A stretch of 64,000 nucleotides of DNA from Candidatus Binatia bacterium (GTDB taxonomy: Bacteria > Desulfobacterota > Binatia > HRBIN30). The stretch lies in NCBI GenBank assembly GCA_023150935.1, contig JAKLJW010000001.1, forward strand, positions 267,877 through 331,876. Direction: 5' to 3'. Under the pieces are notes generated by a model. It searched no databases. It saw only the letters and a list, made by a program, of their open reading frames with translations, and was not told the origin of the DNA. The translations under genes were made by a program, and so were the position numbers. Below are positions 21,001-30,141 of this stretch, in pieces (the first letter of the stretch is position 1; every line of letters begins with the position of its first letter).

Positions 21001-21873
21001 TCAACGTTCTATGCGCACCGCCGACTCGACCCGGTGCCCCATGAAGCGGCTGCCGACCTTGACGAACGGGTCGGGCACGTCGGTGACGAAGAAGCTGACG
21101 CTGGCCGCGCCGCGGCGGCGGTCGAGGCCGTGGCGCCCGAGCGTATCGCGTACGGCTCGGGCAGTCGTGTGCGCCGAGTCGACGAGTCGGACCGACGGTC
21201 CCATGGTCGCGGCGATGACCGGGGAGAGCAGCGGATAGTGAGTGCAGCCGAGGACCAGAGTGTCGATGCCGCTGCGCCGCAGGCTGGTGAGATAGAGCGC
21301 GGCGGTGGCGCGCGCGACGTCGTTGTCGACCCAACCCTCCTCCGCGAGCGGCACGAACAACGGACAGGCCCGGGTGTAGATCTCGAGGGCCGGGTCCAGT
21401 GCCTTGAGCGCGCGGGTGTACGATCCGCTGGCGATCGTGGCCTCGGTGCCGATGACGCCGACCTTGCGATTGCGCGTGCACGCCACGGCGGCCCGGGCTC
21501 CGGGGTCGATAACCCCGAGAACGGGGATGTCGAGTTCGGCGCGCAACAGATCGAGTGCCACGGCGGATGCCGTGTTGCACGCCACCACCAGCAACTTGAT
21601 GCCCTTGTCGCGCAGGAACGCGGCATTCTCGATCGAGTACCGGCGCACGACCTCGGCGGATTTCGTGCCGTACGGTGCGCGCGCCGTGTCGCCGAGGTAG
21701 ACGAGGTGCTCGTGCGGCAGAGCCTCGGCGATCTCTCTCGCCACGGTCAAGCCGCCGACTCCGGAGTCGAAAATGCCGATCGCCGCGGCCCGCAAATGCG
21801 TCCGCGCACGGCTCGTCGGGGTGGATTCGGTAGGCCGCTCCCCGCCGTTCGCGCGCCGTCTTCGACGTTCCAT
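21001..21873 (-). CDS. murI: Glutamate racemase MurI
   Basis: Interconverts L- and D-glutamate to supply D-Glu for peptidoglycan. Catalytic cysteines are Cys99 (VVACNTAS) and Cys210 (LGCTHYPLL), with Asp36 in IGIFDSGVGG and His212. At 290 residues it carries an Arg-rich N-terminal extension of about 30 residues beyond the usual start. The ATG at 21873 is preceded by GGAGGGG (21877-21883) and abuts the stop of the radical SAM gene with no gap, so I keep it. A TTG at 21795 would give a conventional N-terminus. Confidence 0.93.
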   Translation of the reverse strand: MERRRRRANGGERPTESTPTSRARTHLRAAAIGIFDSGVGGLTVAREIAEALPHEHLVYLGDTARAPYGTKSAEVVRRYSIENAAFLRDKGIKLLVVACNTASAVALDLLRAELDIPVLGVIDPGARAAVACTRNRKVGVIGTEATIASGSYTRALKALDPALEIYTRACPLFVPLAEEGWVDNDVARATAALYLTSLRRSGIDTLVLGCTHYPLLSPVIAATMGPSVRLVDSAHTTARAVRDTLGRHGLDRRRGAASVSFFVTDVPDPFVKVGSRFMGHRVESAVRIER

Positions 21874-23010
21874 CTACCCCTCCGCTACCAGGTGCAGCGC
21901 CACCTCGCGGTCGGTCGGCGCGAATCCCATGACGCGTTCCCAGACTCCCGCCGGCTCCATGCAAATGTAAATCGGCAGACGCGCGTCCAACTCGCGCAGC
22001 CACGCGAGCGTACGCCGGTACATGGTCGTGCGCAGGCCGCGCCATGCGCGCTCCTTACCGTCCGGTCCCGGAACGAGTTCGCCGGTCAGGAGATGCCGGC
22101 TCAGGACCTGCCCGTTCGTCGGACGCGCGCGGACGGCGGCCTTCAGACTCGGGGTCATGCGCAAGCTGCCCAGGCTCACCCACGCGATGCGGCCCAGGTC
22201 GAGCGTCGCCAGAGACTGCACCGTGACGCGATAACCCTCCTCCCAACCCTCGTGGGCTACCAGAGGATCGAAGTGCAGGCCCACCTTGTAACCGGCGTTC
22301 TGCACGAGGCGCGCGGCGGCGAGACGCTGCTCGAAAGTCGCCGTCCCCGCCTCGTCGCCGCGCATGATTGCCCCCGAGTTGAGCGACCACGACACGACCA
22401 CCCGATCCCGCGGGTCGAGATGCAGGAGGTTCTCGATGCGGTCGCTCTTCGTCTTGAGCTCGAGGATCGCGTTCGGACGGCCGGCGAAGAAGGGTACGAG
22501 CGTCTGCGAGAGATCGGTGAGATGATCGAGCGCGAGGCTGTCGGCGAGCTCCGCCGTACCGATGCGAAAGGTGCGGTCGGGATGCGCGCGCAGTACCGCG
22601 TCCACCTCGGCGAGGCCGTCTTCCGGATTCGCGAACACCTTGAGGGCGGGATTATTGGCGGCGTAATCCTGGAGAAAACAGTAGCCGCAGTCGAAAGGGC
22701 AGTTCACCGCCAGGTTGAGGATCAGATAGTTGCAGCAGACCAGCCCGGGCGTACCGGCCGGGCAATGGTGCAGGAACGATCCGTTCTGGCGCTTGATGAC
22801 GAGCCGCCTTTTCCCGTCGACGAAGCGCAGGCCGGAGTCGGCATCTCCGGCCTCGTCCACGACCTGCACCGGCACGCCGGGCAGCCGGGCAACGATCCGC
22901 CGCGCCACGGCAGTCCCGGCTACGTCCCGCCCGACCCAGATCGATTCGGGCTGCCACGGTGCAGTCGGTATCACCGGCGGATTGCTCCCGTCACTCGGCA
23001 TCGTCGGCAT
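21874..23010 (-). CDS. Spore photoproduct lyase-like radical SAM protein
   Basis: A 378-residue radical SAM protein of the SplB family. The 4Fe-4S cysteines lie in CPFDCGYC (Cys104, Cys108, Cys111; a CX3CX2C spacing characteristic of SPL rather than the usual CX3CX2C loops with an aromatic at another place), preceded by LILNLAVN and followed by FLQDYAANNP. SPL repairs the thymine dimer 5-thyminyl-5,6-dihydrothymine in endospores. Homologues in non-spore-formers have unknown or general DNA-repair roles, and nothing else here suggests sporulation. The gene lies between murI and an unknown gene on the same strand. ATG 23001 is an alternative start. Confidence 0.85.
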   Translation of the reverse strand: MPTMPSDGSNPPVIPTAPWQPESIWVGRDVAGTAVARRIVARLPGVPVQVVDEAGDADSGLRFVDGKRRLVIKRQNGSFLHHCPAGTPGLVCCNYLILNLAVNCPFDCGYCFLQDYAANNPALKVFANPEDGLAEVDAVLRAHPDRTFRIGTAELADSLALDHLTDLSQTLVPFFAGRPNAILELKTKSDRIENLLHLDPRDRVVVSWSLNSGAIMRGDEAGTATFEQRLAAARLVQNAGYKVGLHFDPLVAHEGWEEGYRVTVQSLATLDLGRIAWVSLGSLRMTPSLKAAVRARPTNGQVLSRHLLTGELVPGPDGKERAWRGLRTTMYRRTLAWLRELDARLPIYICMEPAGVWERVMGFAPTDREVALHLVAEG

Positions 23011-23052
23011 TCCCGTTCCGCGCGTGAGACCGTCGTCGAACCTGCCATGGAG

Positions 23053-23090
23053 ATGGGGGTGTCATTCCTGCGCAGGCGGGACGCCCTGCT
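23053..23090. repeat. Fragment of palindromic intergenic repeat
   Basis: gtgtcattcctgcgcaggcgg resembles the widespread proteobacterial repeat of the form GTCATTCCTGCGCAGGCAGGAATCC. It overlaps the 3' end of the unknown gene, so the last six codons of that gene come from the repeat. Confidence 0.5.
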
Positions 23091-23676
23091 TCCCCGTGAC
23101 GCGCCGGCAGCCCCGAACCCGGATCGCGCCGTCGGGTTCGGCCAGGGTTTCGAAAAGCGCCGCGCACCGCGGGTCGGAGGCAGCCGCAAGCAGTGCGCGG
23201 GCGAGTGCCGCCCACTCGTCCGGGCTGCGCGCCGTGAAGCTGACGCGCAGGTCGTCGCCCTCGAGCTGGTCGGGGAACTCGATGCGCACCGAGCGCGGCA
23301 AGTTCAAGGCGCGTACGTGTTCGGCGAGGGCCGCCTCGCTGGCGGCAAGTTGGGGGAAGCGGAGCCGGCGCAGCGCCTTCTTCACGAGCTTGAGTTTCTC
23401 GCTGCGAGCGAGGGGTCGCCGGCGCACCGCGCGGAGGGACTCGTCTCCGAGGACCGCTGCCAGCGACGTGCCGTCGCGCGTCGCCGTGTCCGCGGCCCAT
23501 TCCCAGAGGTCGCGCAGTTGGTTCTCGCTGGGTCGCAGTTCGATGGCCAACGCCAGAAGAGCCTGCCCGTCTGCGGCGTCGAGTCGCTCCCAGCGGGCGA
23601 TCGTGGCAGGGCCGTAGCGCCGTTCGGCGGCGAACTCGGCGATGCTCGCGCTACCGCGGAAGACAGCAGAGGTCAT
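23062..23676 (-). CDS. Conserved hypothetical protein beside SPL-like gene
   Basis: A 204-residue, charged, probably helical cytosolic protein. The N-terminal third (IAEFAAERRYGPATIARWERLDAAD) could form a helix-turn-helix. The middle is Leu/Arg-rich and ends in LNLPRSVRIEFPDQLEGDDLRVSF. I do not recognise a named family. Its ATG (23674-23676) overlaps the glycosyltransferase stop by four bases, and it lies 51 bases upstream of the SPL-like gene, so the three are co-transcribed and this may be a partner of the SPL-like protein. Its last residues (VPPAQE) are encoded by a fragment of a common dispersed repeat. Confidence 0.7.
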   Translation of the reverse strand: MTSAVFRGSASIAEFAAERRYGPATIARWERLDAADGQALLALAIELRPSENQLRDLWEWAADTATRDGTSLAAVLGDESLRAVRRRPLARSEKLKLVKKALRRLRFPQLAASEAALAEHVRALNLPRSVRIEFPDQLEGDDLRVSFTARSPDEWAALARALLAAASDPRCAALFETLAEPDGAIRVRGCRRVTGKQGVPPAQE

Positions 23677-24524
23677 GCTGCGAGCGTTGCGCGGGCAGGC
23701 GATAGGTCGAACGCCGCCGCGATGGCAGCGTAGCGCTCGGCCTCGTCGAGGCGGCCGCGGCGGGCCGCCCCGTGAGAGAGAATCGCGCACTTCTCTTTCA
23801 GCACATCGCGTGCGGCGCCGCGCTGCGCGTCAGTGAGGTCTCCGTTGGCGAGCAGGCGGCTCAGGGCCGCGACACGGAAACGGTCCATACCCCAGAAACG
23901 GCGCGACAGTTGGTCGCGGTGGCCGCCACGCTTGACGACCAGCGGTCGCTCGACCAGACCGACCGGTTCCGTCCGCGCGATGCGCAGCCACAGGTCGTAG
24001 TCCTCGCAGGCGGGAAGCGACGGATCGAAGCCGCCAATGCGATCGAACAGGCCGCGGTGCAGGAGAACGGCGGACGGACTGACCAGGCACAGCCGGAGGC
24101 TGGCGACGAAGATGTCGCCGGCGGGCTTGCGATGGTGGGCACAGGGGTTCACCCGTACTCCGTCGCGGATCCAGGTTTCCTCGGTCTGACAGATTCGCAG
24201 CTCGCGATGGGAGCTTAGGAAGTCGACTTGCGCGGCAAGTTTCTGCGGCAGCCAGAGGTCGTCGGAATCGAGAAAAGCCACCCAATCCCCGCCGCTCGCG
24301 GCGACCCCGGCGTTGCGGGCGGCCGCGACGCCGCGGTTCGGCGTTTCGACGAGTCGCACGAGGCCGCCGAATTCAGCGCGCAGGGAAGCGGCCGTCCCGT
24401 CGGTCGAGCCGTCGTCGACCACGACGAGTTCGTAATCGACACCGCTCTGCGCAGCCACCGAAATCACCGCTTCGCGTACGAGTGTGCGCCGGTTGAAGGT
24501 TGGAATGACCACGCTCACGAGCAC
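23673..24524 (-). CDS. Family 2 glycosyltransferase
   Basis: GT-A fold glycosyltransferase, 283 residues from the chosen start. N-terminal SVVIPTFNRRTLV, the nucleotide-binding VVDDGSTDGT, and the metal-binding AFLDSDDLW (DxD-type) are all clear, and EDYDLWLRIA fits the acceptor/base region. The donor sugar and acceptor are unknown, and no other polysaccharide genes are near. GTG 24524 is chosen because GT2 proteins normally begin just before the first strand; an ATG at 24644 would add a 40-residue Arg-rich extension. The stop overlaps the next gene by four bases. Confidence 0.85.
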   Translation of the reverse strand: MLVSVVIPTFNRRTLVREAVISVAAQSGVDYELVVVDDGSTDGTAASLRAEFGGLVRLVETPNRGVAAARNAGVAASGGDWVAFLDSDDLWLPQKLAAQVDFLSSHRELRICQTEETWIRDGVRVNPCAHHRKPAGDIFVASLRLCLVSPSAVLLHRGLFDRIGGFDPSLPACEDYDLWLRIARTEPVGLVERPLVVKRGGHRDQLSRRFWGMDRFRVAALSRLLANGDLTDAQRGAARDVLKEKCAILSHGAARRGRLDEAERYAAIAAAFDLSPARATLAA

Positions 24525-24747
24525 GGCGGCAGTCTTACACCAGCGCCGAAAGCGGCGAAAGGCGGGCGGCAGCCCGTGGCGGGTCAGTGCAGGCAAGCAC
24601 CGCCGTTGGTCGTCTCGCCGTTGTCGCTTCGCCGTTAACGTCATTTTGGCGGCGCCCGATCGAATGCATCGGCTCCGGCTCGCGGCGGGTATCTCGTCTC
24701 ATCCGTTCTGGCACCGCATTCGCTGTTGGCGTGGATCAGAGGTTTCG

Positions 24748-27099
24748 ATGTTCCGCCTGTACCGAAGAACTGTCTGCGTGAGCATTGCGGCTGTCATGGT
24801 GTCCGTCACGGCACATGCCACTACGTTCGTGCCGATGGACGAGGCGACCCTGGTCGAGACCTCGGACGTCGTACTTACGGGAACCGTGCTGCGCATCGAG
24901 ACGGGAGCGCCGGACGAGCGCGGCGCTCTTTACACCTACATACACGTTGCGCCGGATCGCGTCCTGAAGGGTCACATCGCCCGCGCGACCGTGGTGCTGC
25001 GGGAGCCCGGCGGCCAGTACGGCGAGACCGTGGAATGGCTGCACGGGACCCCGACGTTCTGGGTCGGCGAGCGCGTGCTGGTATTCCTGGCCCGGAACCC
25101 CGACGGAACGCTGCAGACGAACAACCTCGGACTCGGCAAGTTCGCAGTGGGAGTGAATCTGGCCGGGGAGGCGACGGCCGAGCGCGATCTCGGCGAAGGC
25201 GCGATGATCTTCGAGCCGAGCAGCGGCCGGTTGGAGGAAGCGCGGCCCGAGGTGCAGCGCTTGCTGCCGATGCTCAAGCGAGTGCGGCGGCTGGCGCGCC
25301 GGGACTCCACTTCGCGCGGCGTTCGCACGCTCGAATTGGAGCCGCCGGAACTGGCGACGACGCCGACGGAGGTGCATGAACGTTACACCTTCCTTGGCGA
25401 CCCGCCGTCGCGGTGGTTCGAGCCGGATTCCGGCGCGTCGGTCGGTTTTAAGGTCGATGCGGCGGGGGACAGTAAGCTGGGCTTTGCCGCTTCGGCGGCA
25501 GCCGTGGACGCGGCGCTCGCGGCGTGGACCGATGTCGCGAACGCGAGTCTGACGCTGGTCGACGCCGGCACGACAACCGGCACCTTCGCCGGCTGCGACA
25601 GCAATCACCGGGTTCTGTTCAACGATCCGTACAACGAGGTCTCTCCGGATCCGAGCGGCTGTAGCGGCGTTCTCGCCATCGGCGGTTACTGCCGCTCCGG
25701 AGAGACGAAGGTCGTGAACGGCAAGACGTTTTACCGCATCACCACGGGTAAGGTGATGTTCAACAACGGTTGGGGAAGTTGCAGCGGCTGGACGCAGTGC
25801 AACGTCGCCGAGGTCGCGACGCACGAAATCGGCCATGCGATCGGGATGGGGCATTCGGCGGACGGCACGGCGACGATGGCCGCGTACGCGCACTTCGACG
25901 GCCGCTGTGCGGGACTGCGCAACGACGACATCGCCGGCGTGACGTTCATCTACCCGATGACCGGATCATCGCCGACGCCGACGCCGACCATGCCGCCCAC
26001 GGCAACGCGTACGCGCACACCGACCCCCACCGGGACGGCAACCCGGACGCCGACCGCCGTCTTCACGAGCACGCCGACGCGAACCGCGACCCGGACCCCG
26101 ACGGATACGGCCACGGTGGCGCCGACGCCGACCTGGACACCGACGGAGACACCGGTGCCGACGGCCACGCCCACCGTTCCGGCGCCGGTGGCGCGGGTCA
26201 GCGGTGCGGTGCGCTACTACAGTCAGGGTGCCCCGGTGTCGGCGGTCGCGCTCGAAATGCCCGGCGAGCCGGAGCCGGCGGTCACCGGGAGCGATGGAAC
26301 CTACACCGGGCCTGATACGGCGCCGGAGAACGACTGCGCCGTGTACCCGCACAAGACGGGCGATGCGGGAACGGCGATCGGTGCGCTCGATGCGTCCTAC
26401 GTCCTGCAGTCTTCCGTCGGGAGCCGCACTCTGAGCAGTGGACAGCGTCTCGCCGGAGACGTGAGCGGCAACGGTACGGTGAGCGCGTACGATGCGGCGT
26501 TGATTCTCCAGTATACGGTTGGGTCGATCGCGCAGTTCCCGGCGGCGGCGGTTTGCGGTTCCGACTGGCTGTTCGATCCGGTGCCGGCGGTCGTGCCCAA
26601 TCAGGTGCTCGTCGAGCCGACGCTGGGCGGCGGGTCGTGCAACCCCGGTGGCATCGGCTACGAGCCGCTCGCCGGTGTCGCCGAGGCGCAGGACTTCGCG
26701 GCAATTCTGATTGGCGATCCGACGGGAAACTGGCAGCCCTCCGGGGGCGGGATGGTGCGTGCGCCGTCGGCGACCGGAGCGTCGCTGGGACGGCCGGTGC
26801 GTACGCGCGGCGGCACTGTGAGAGTGCCGGTCCGGTTGCACGCGGCCGCGGTGCAGGCCGCGGAACTCGAGGTGCGGTACTCGCCCGTGGCCGGCCGACT
26901 TGCCGGTGTGCACAAGGTGACCTCCGCTGCCGGCGCGCTCTTAATGGTTCACGAGCCCGTACCGGGGGTGGTGCGGATCGCCCTGGCCAGCGCAACGCCG
27001 TTCGATGCCGGTGGCTTGGCCGCGCTGGTGCTGCGCTTTGTTCCGAGCGGCAACGGCGGAGTCTCGCCTTACGTCGCCTCGGCGCGGGTCAACGAGTAG
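24748..27099 (+). CDS. Secreted matrixin-like metalloprotease with dockerin and cohesin-like modules
   Basis: A 783-residue exported protein. Residues 1-25 are a signal peptide ending near TAHA. A ~180-residue N-terminal region of unknown fold precedes the catalytic domain, whose zinc motif HEIGHAIGMGH (His359, Glu360, His363, His369) and downstream Met are those of metzincins of the matrixin type. A Thr/Pro-rich linker follows (about 408-480), then a carbohydrate-binding-like or Ig-like segment. A dockerin-like pair comes next (about 538-605, with DVSGNGTVSAYDAALILQYTVG). The C-terminal domain is similar to cohesin/Big folds (about 685-781). The dockerin-like part implies binding to a partner, possibly the protein's own C-terminal domain. 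The ATG at 24748 is the only start giving a signal peptide. Confidence 0.82.
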   Translation: MFRLYRRTVCVSIAAVMVSVTAHATTFVPMDEATLVETSDVVLTGTVLRIETGAPDERGALYTYIHVAPDRVLKGHIARATVVLREPGGQYGETVEWLHGTPTFWVGERVLVFLARNPDGTLQTNNLGLGKFAVGVNLAGEATAERDLGEGAMIFEPSSGRLEEARPEVQRLLPMLKRVRRLARRDSTSRGVRTLELEPPELATTPTEVHERYTFLGDPPSRWFEPDSGASVGFKVDAAGDSKLGFAASAAAVDAALAAWTDVANASLTLVDAGTTTGTFAGCDSNHRVLFNDPYNEVSPDPSGCSGVLAIGGYCRSGETKVVNGKTFYRITTGKVMFNNGWGSCSGWTQCNVAEVATHEIGHAIGMGHSADGTATMAAYAHFDGRCAGLRNDDIAGVTFIYPMTGSSPTPTPTMPPTATRTRTPTPTGTATRTPTAVFTSTPTRTATRTPTDTATVAPTPTWTPTETPVPTATPTVPAPVARVSGAVRYYSQGAPVSAVALEMPGEPEPAVTGSDGTYTGPDTAPENDCAVYPHKTGDAGTAIGALDASYVLQSSVGSRTLSSGQRLAGDVSGNGTVSAYDAALILQYTVGSIAQFPAAAVCGSDWLFDPVPAVVPNQVLVEPTLGGGSCNPGGIGYEPLAGVAEAQDFAAILIGDPTGNWQPSGGGMVRAPSATGASLGRPVRTRGGTVRVPVRLHAAAVQAAELEVRYSPVAGRLAGVHKVTSAAGALLMVHEPVPGVVRIALASATPFDAGGLAALVLRFVPSGNGGVSPYVASARVNE

Positions 27100-27391
27100 A
27101 CCGTCCCGTTCGGCGCCTGCGCTTCCCGGCCGTCATTCCTTGGCTTCGTCGCCTTCGCCGAAGCCCGCCCAGCGGCGCATGGTCGTCGCCGGCCTGCGAA
27201 GCGGTATCGCGATCGCCTTCGGTATAGATACCTCCCGCACGGCCAGGGTGTTCGTCGCCGGCTAGGTTGTTCGTCTCATCGGCAATCGAACGCTCACCCG
27301 TCCGCCCCGATGGGGATCGCGCGGCTGTCCGGTTCACGGTCTTGATCGAAGGGCGGTCTTGACGGATGAAGGGCGGCGGGAGGGTACGCGC
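27100..27391. other. Intergenic region
   Basis: 292 bases between the protease and the thiolase gene. I see no reading frame, hairpin or repeat that I can support. GGGAGGG at 27379-27384 is the ribosome binding site of the thiolase gene. Confidence 0.5.
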
Positions 27392-28525
27392 ATGACCGAT
27401 TCGTTCTCACGCGAGGTTTACGTGTCCGGGGTCGGGATGACCGCCTTCGGTCGCCACGAGGGGAAGACCGTGGCCGAACTCGGACAGGAAGCCGTCAAAG
27501 CCGCGCTTGCCGATGCCGGTGTCGACTACTCCGCCGTCGAGATCGCCTATTGCGGGCACGTGATGCAGGGGCTGACCGCGGGGCAGAAGGTGCTCTACGG
27601 CGTCGGCATGACCGGCGTCCCGATCTTCAACGTCGAAAACGCCTGCGCCAGCGGCACCAGCGCGCTGCGCTCGGCTGTGATGGCCGTCGGCTTCGGCATG
27701 GCGAAGGTGGCGCTCGCCGTCGGCTTCGAGGTCATGGGCCGCGGCGCCATTCCCACCGGCGGCGATCAGCGGCTCGAAGCCCTGGCGCGCGACGGTGCGC
27801 CCGCCATGCCGTCGATGTTCGCCAACCTCTTCCGCCTGCACGCCGAGCGCTACGGCACCACCGTCGAACAGATGGCCATGGTCTCGGTAAAGAACCGCGG
27901 CTACGGCGCCGGGAACCCGCGGGCGCAGTTCCACGACCCGGTGACCGTCGACGACGTCATGCGATCGCGCGAAGTGGCGCCGCCGTTGCGCCTGCTCATG
28001 TGCTGCCCGACCAGTTCGGGCGCCGCGGCGGCGGTGGTCACCAGCGCCGACGTTGCCCGCACGACGCGGCGGCCGATTCGCGTGGTGGCGTCGGCGCTGC
28101 AATCGGATCCGGCGCTCGGCGGCGGCGATCCGCTGGCGGGTATCACCGAGATCAACAGCCGCGTCATGCGCGCCGCGTACGAACAGGCCGGTATCGGTCC
28201 CGACCGGATCGATTGCGCCGAGGTGCACGACTGCTTTTCGATCGCCGAGATCATTCATTACGAGAACCTCGGTCTGTGTGCCCGTGGCGAAGGCGGCCGT
28301 TTCGTCGAGCAGGGTCTCGCCACGGCGCGGGTCAAGGTCAGCACCAGCGGCGGCTTGCTGGCGAAGGGCCATCCGCTCGGCGCTACCGGCGTCGCACAGG
28401 CCGTCGAAGCCGTCGAACAATTGCGCGGCGAGTCGGGTGCGCGTCAGGTGCCCAACGCCCGCGTCGCGCTGACCCACTGTCAGGGGTTCGGCGGCGCCGC
28501 CGGCGTCCACATCTTCACGGCGTGA
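27392..28525 (+). CDS. Thiolase-family protein (SCP-x type)
   Basis: A 377-residue thiolase-fold enzyme, which would condense or cleave acyl-CoA in beta-oxidation-like pathways. The nucleophile Cys85 sits in VENACASGTSAL, the catalytic histidine in AKGHPLGATG, and the C-terminal CQGFGG holds the second cysteine position. The HDCFSIAEI segment is typical of the SCP-x/thiolase-like subfamily rather than classical FadA. Substrate is unknown. An ATG with GGGAGGG upstream supports the start. The acyl-CoA ligase follows after 14 bases and is probably in the same transcript. Confidence 0.87.
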   Translation: MTDSFSREVYVSGVGMTAFGRHEGKTVAELGQEAVKAALADAGVDYSAVEIAYCGHVMQGLTAGQKVLYGVGMTGVPIFNVENACASGTSALRSAVMAVGFGMAKVALAVGFEVMGRGAIPTGGDQRLEALARDGAPAMPSMFANLFRLHAERYGTTVEQMAMVSVKNRGYGAGNPRAQFHDPVTVDDVMRSREVAPPLRLLMCCPTSSGAAAAVVTSADVARTTRRPIRVVASALQSDPALGGGDPLAGITEINSRVMRAAYEQAGIGPDRIDCAEVHDCFSIAEIIHYENLGLCARGEGGRFVEQGLATARVKVSTSGGLLAKGHPLGATGVAQAVEAVEQLRGESGARQVPNARVALTHCQGFGGAAGVHIFTA

Positions 28526-28539
28526 GCGAGGGCGGACCC

Positions 28540-30141
28540 ATGCGGGAACGAAACGAGTTGATCCTCGCGGATCTCGTGGCGGCGCGGGCGGAAGCGGCTC
28601 CCGACTTCGACGTTGTCACCTTCGACGGCGGCGGCGTGCGCCCGCACGAAGTGCGCACGTACGCCGACCTGTGGATGAACGGCAACCGCGTCGCCGCCGG
28701 GCTCGTCGCCAAAGGGCTGGCCAAAGGCGACCGCTTCGGCCTGATGATGCGCAACCACCCGGAGTTCGTCGAGACCATGGTGGCCGCGTCGATTACCGGC
28801 GGCGTGTTCGTGCCCGTCGATCCGCGCACCCGGGGCGATAAGCTCGCCTACACGCTGCGCAACTCCGAGTGCCGCGGCATCGTCTGTGCCGACTACTGCC
28901 TCGCCCAGGTGGCGGCGGTGCGCGCCGACGTGCCGTCGCTGGAGTGGATCGTCGTGCTCGAATCGCAGGAAGACGCGAACTGCATGCCCACCGGCGACGT
29001 GCGAGGAGCGGAGCCATTTGCGCCGCTGCTCGACCGGCCCGAGACGTACGTGACCCCGCGTGTCGAGGTGCCGGGGGACCCGCTGGAGATCATCTACACG
29101 TCGGGAACGACCGGCGACCCGAAGGGTGTCGTCTGCCCCAACGGCCGTTACGTCGGGGCGAGCGCGATCGGGTACCTGATCGGCTTCCAGCCCGGCGACC
29201 GGCCGTACAACGGACTGTCGCTGACCCACGGCAACGCGCAACTGATCACCCTGGCGCCGTCGCTGTCCATGAAACTGCGGGCCGTGTTCAGCCGCCGATT
29301 TACCAAGTCGCGGCTCTGGGACGTGCTGCGCGAGCACGGTTGTACGGTGTTCAACTTGCTCGGCGGCATGGCAACGGCAATTTACAGCGAGCCGCGCAAG
29401 CCGAACGACGGCGACAACCCGGTGCGCATGGTGCTCAGCGGCGGTATGCCCGCGGCCCTCTGGCGCCCGTTCGAGGAGCGCTTCAACGTCAAGATCCTCG
29501 AGTGCTACGGCGCGATCGAGGGCGGGCTGGCGATCAACCCGATCGGTGTCGGACCCATCGGCAGCTTCGGCAAACCGCCACCGACGCTGGAGATGAAGAT
29601 CGTCGACGAAGACGGCAACGAGTGCCCGCCCGGGGTCATCGGCGAACTGATCTCGCGGCCGACCACCGGCGAACGCGTCGAGGTCGAGTACTTCAAGAAC
29701 GCCGAGGCCTCGAGAAAGAAGACCGAGGGCGGCTGGCTGCGCAGCGGCGACATGTGCCACCGCGACGCCGATGGCTGGTTCTACTTCGATTTCCGCAAGG
29801 GCGGCGGCATTCGCCACAACGGCGACTTCGTCAATCCTGGCTTCGTCGAGAAGGTCGTTGCCGAACATCCGCAGGTCAACGACGTGTTCGTCTACGGCGT
29901 GCCGGCGGCGTCGGGGGCGCCGGGCGAACGCGACGTGGTTGCAGCCATCGTGCCGGTCGACCCGGCGACGTTCGATGCGGCCAGTGTGTTTGCAACCTGC
30001 GTGAAAGGGCTGGAGTCGAACTTTGTGCCGTCGTACCTGCAGGTGGTCGAGGAGATTCCGAAGACGGCGTCGGAGAAGCCGCAGGAGCGCTTCCTGCTGG
30101 AACGCTTCGCGCCCGATGCTCCCGGAGTTTACCGCCGGTAG
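28540..30141 (+). CDS. Class I AMP-forming acyl-CoA ligase
   Basis: A 533-residue ANL-superfamily ligase that would activate a carboxylic acid to its CoA thioester through an acyl-adenylate. The phosphate-binding loop is YTSGTTGDPKGV (about 187-198), motif A5 appears as YGAIEGGLAINPIG, and the hinge/A7-A8 region as WLRSGDMCHRDADGWFYFDFRKGGGIRHNG. The terminal catalytic lysine region is SEKPQERFLL. Sequence alone does not fix the acid; such proteins near thiolase and acyl-CoA dehydrogenase genes usually act on fatty, crotonobetaine-like or aromatic acids. Confidence 0.88.
   Translation: MRERNELILADLVAARAEAAPDFDVVTFDGGGVRPHEVRTYADLWMNGNRVAAGLVAKGLAKGDRFGLMMRNHPEFVETMVAASITGGVFVPVDPRTRGDKLAYTLRNSECRGIVCADYCLAQVAAVRADVPSLEWIVVLESQEDANCMPTGDVRGAEPFAPLLDRPETYVTPRVEVPGDPLEIIYTSGTTGDPKGVVCPNGRYVGASAIGYLIGFQPGDRPYNGLSLTHGNAQLITLAPSLSMKLRAVFSRRFTKSRLWDVLREHGCTVFNLLGGMATAIYSEPRKPNDGDNPVRMVLSGGMPAALWRPFEERFNVKILECYGAIEGGLAINPIGVGPIGSFGKPPPTLEMKIVDEDGNECPPGVIGELISRPTTGERVEVEYFKNAEASRKKTEGGWLRSGDMCHRDADGWFYFDFRKGGGIRHNGDFVNPGFVEKVVAEHPQVNDVFVYGVPAASGAPGERDVVAAIVPVDPATFDAASVFATCVKGLESNFVPSYLQVVEEIPKTASEKPQERFLLERFAPDAPGVYRR

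Noticed and set aside
20935..23733. Very long plus-strand open frame (932 codons) opposite murI, the SPL-like gene and its neighbour
   Set aside because: High GC removes stops on the antisense strand; the minus-strand genes have full catalytic motifs and coupled starts, the plus frame has none.
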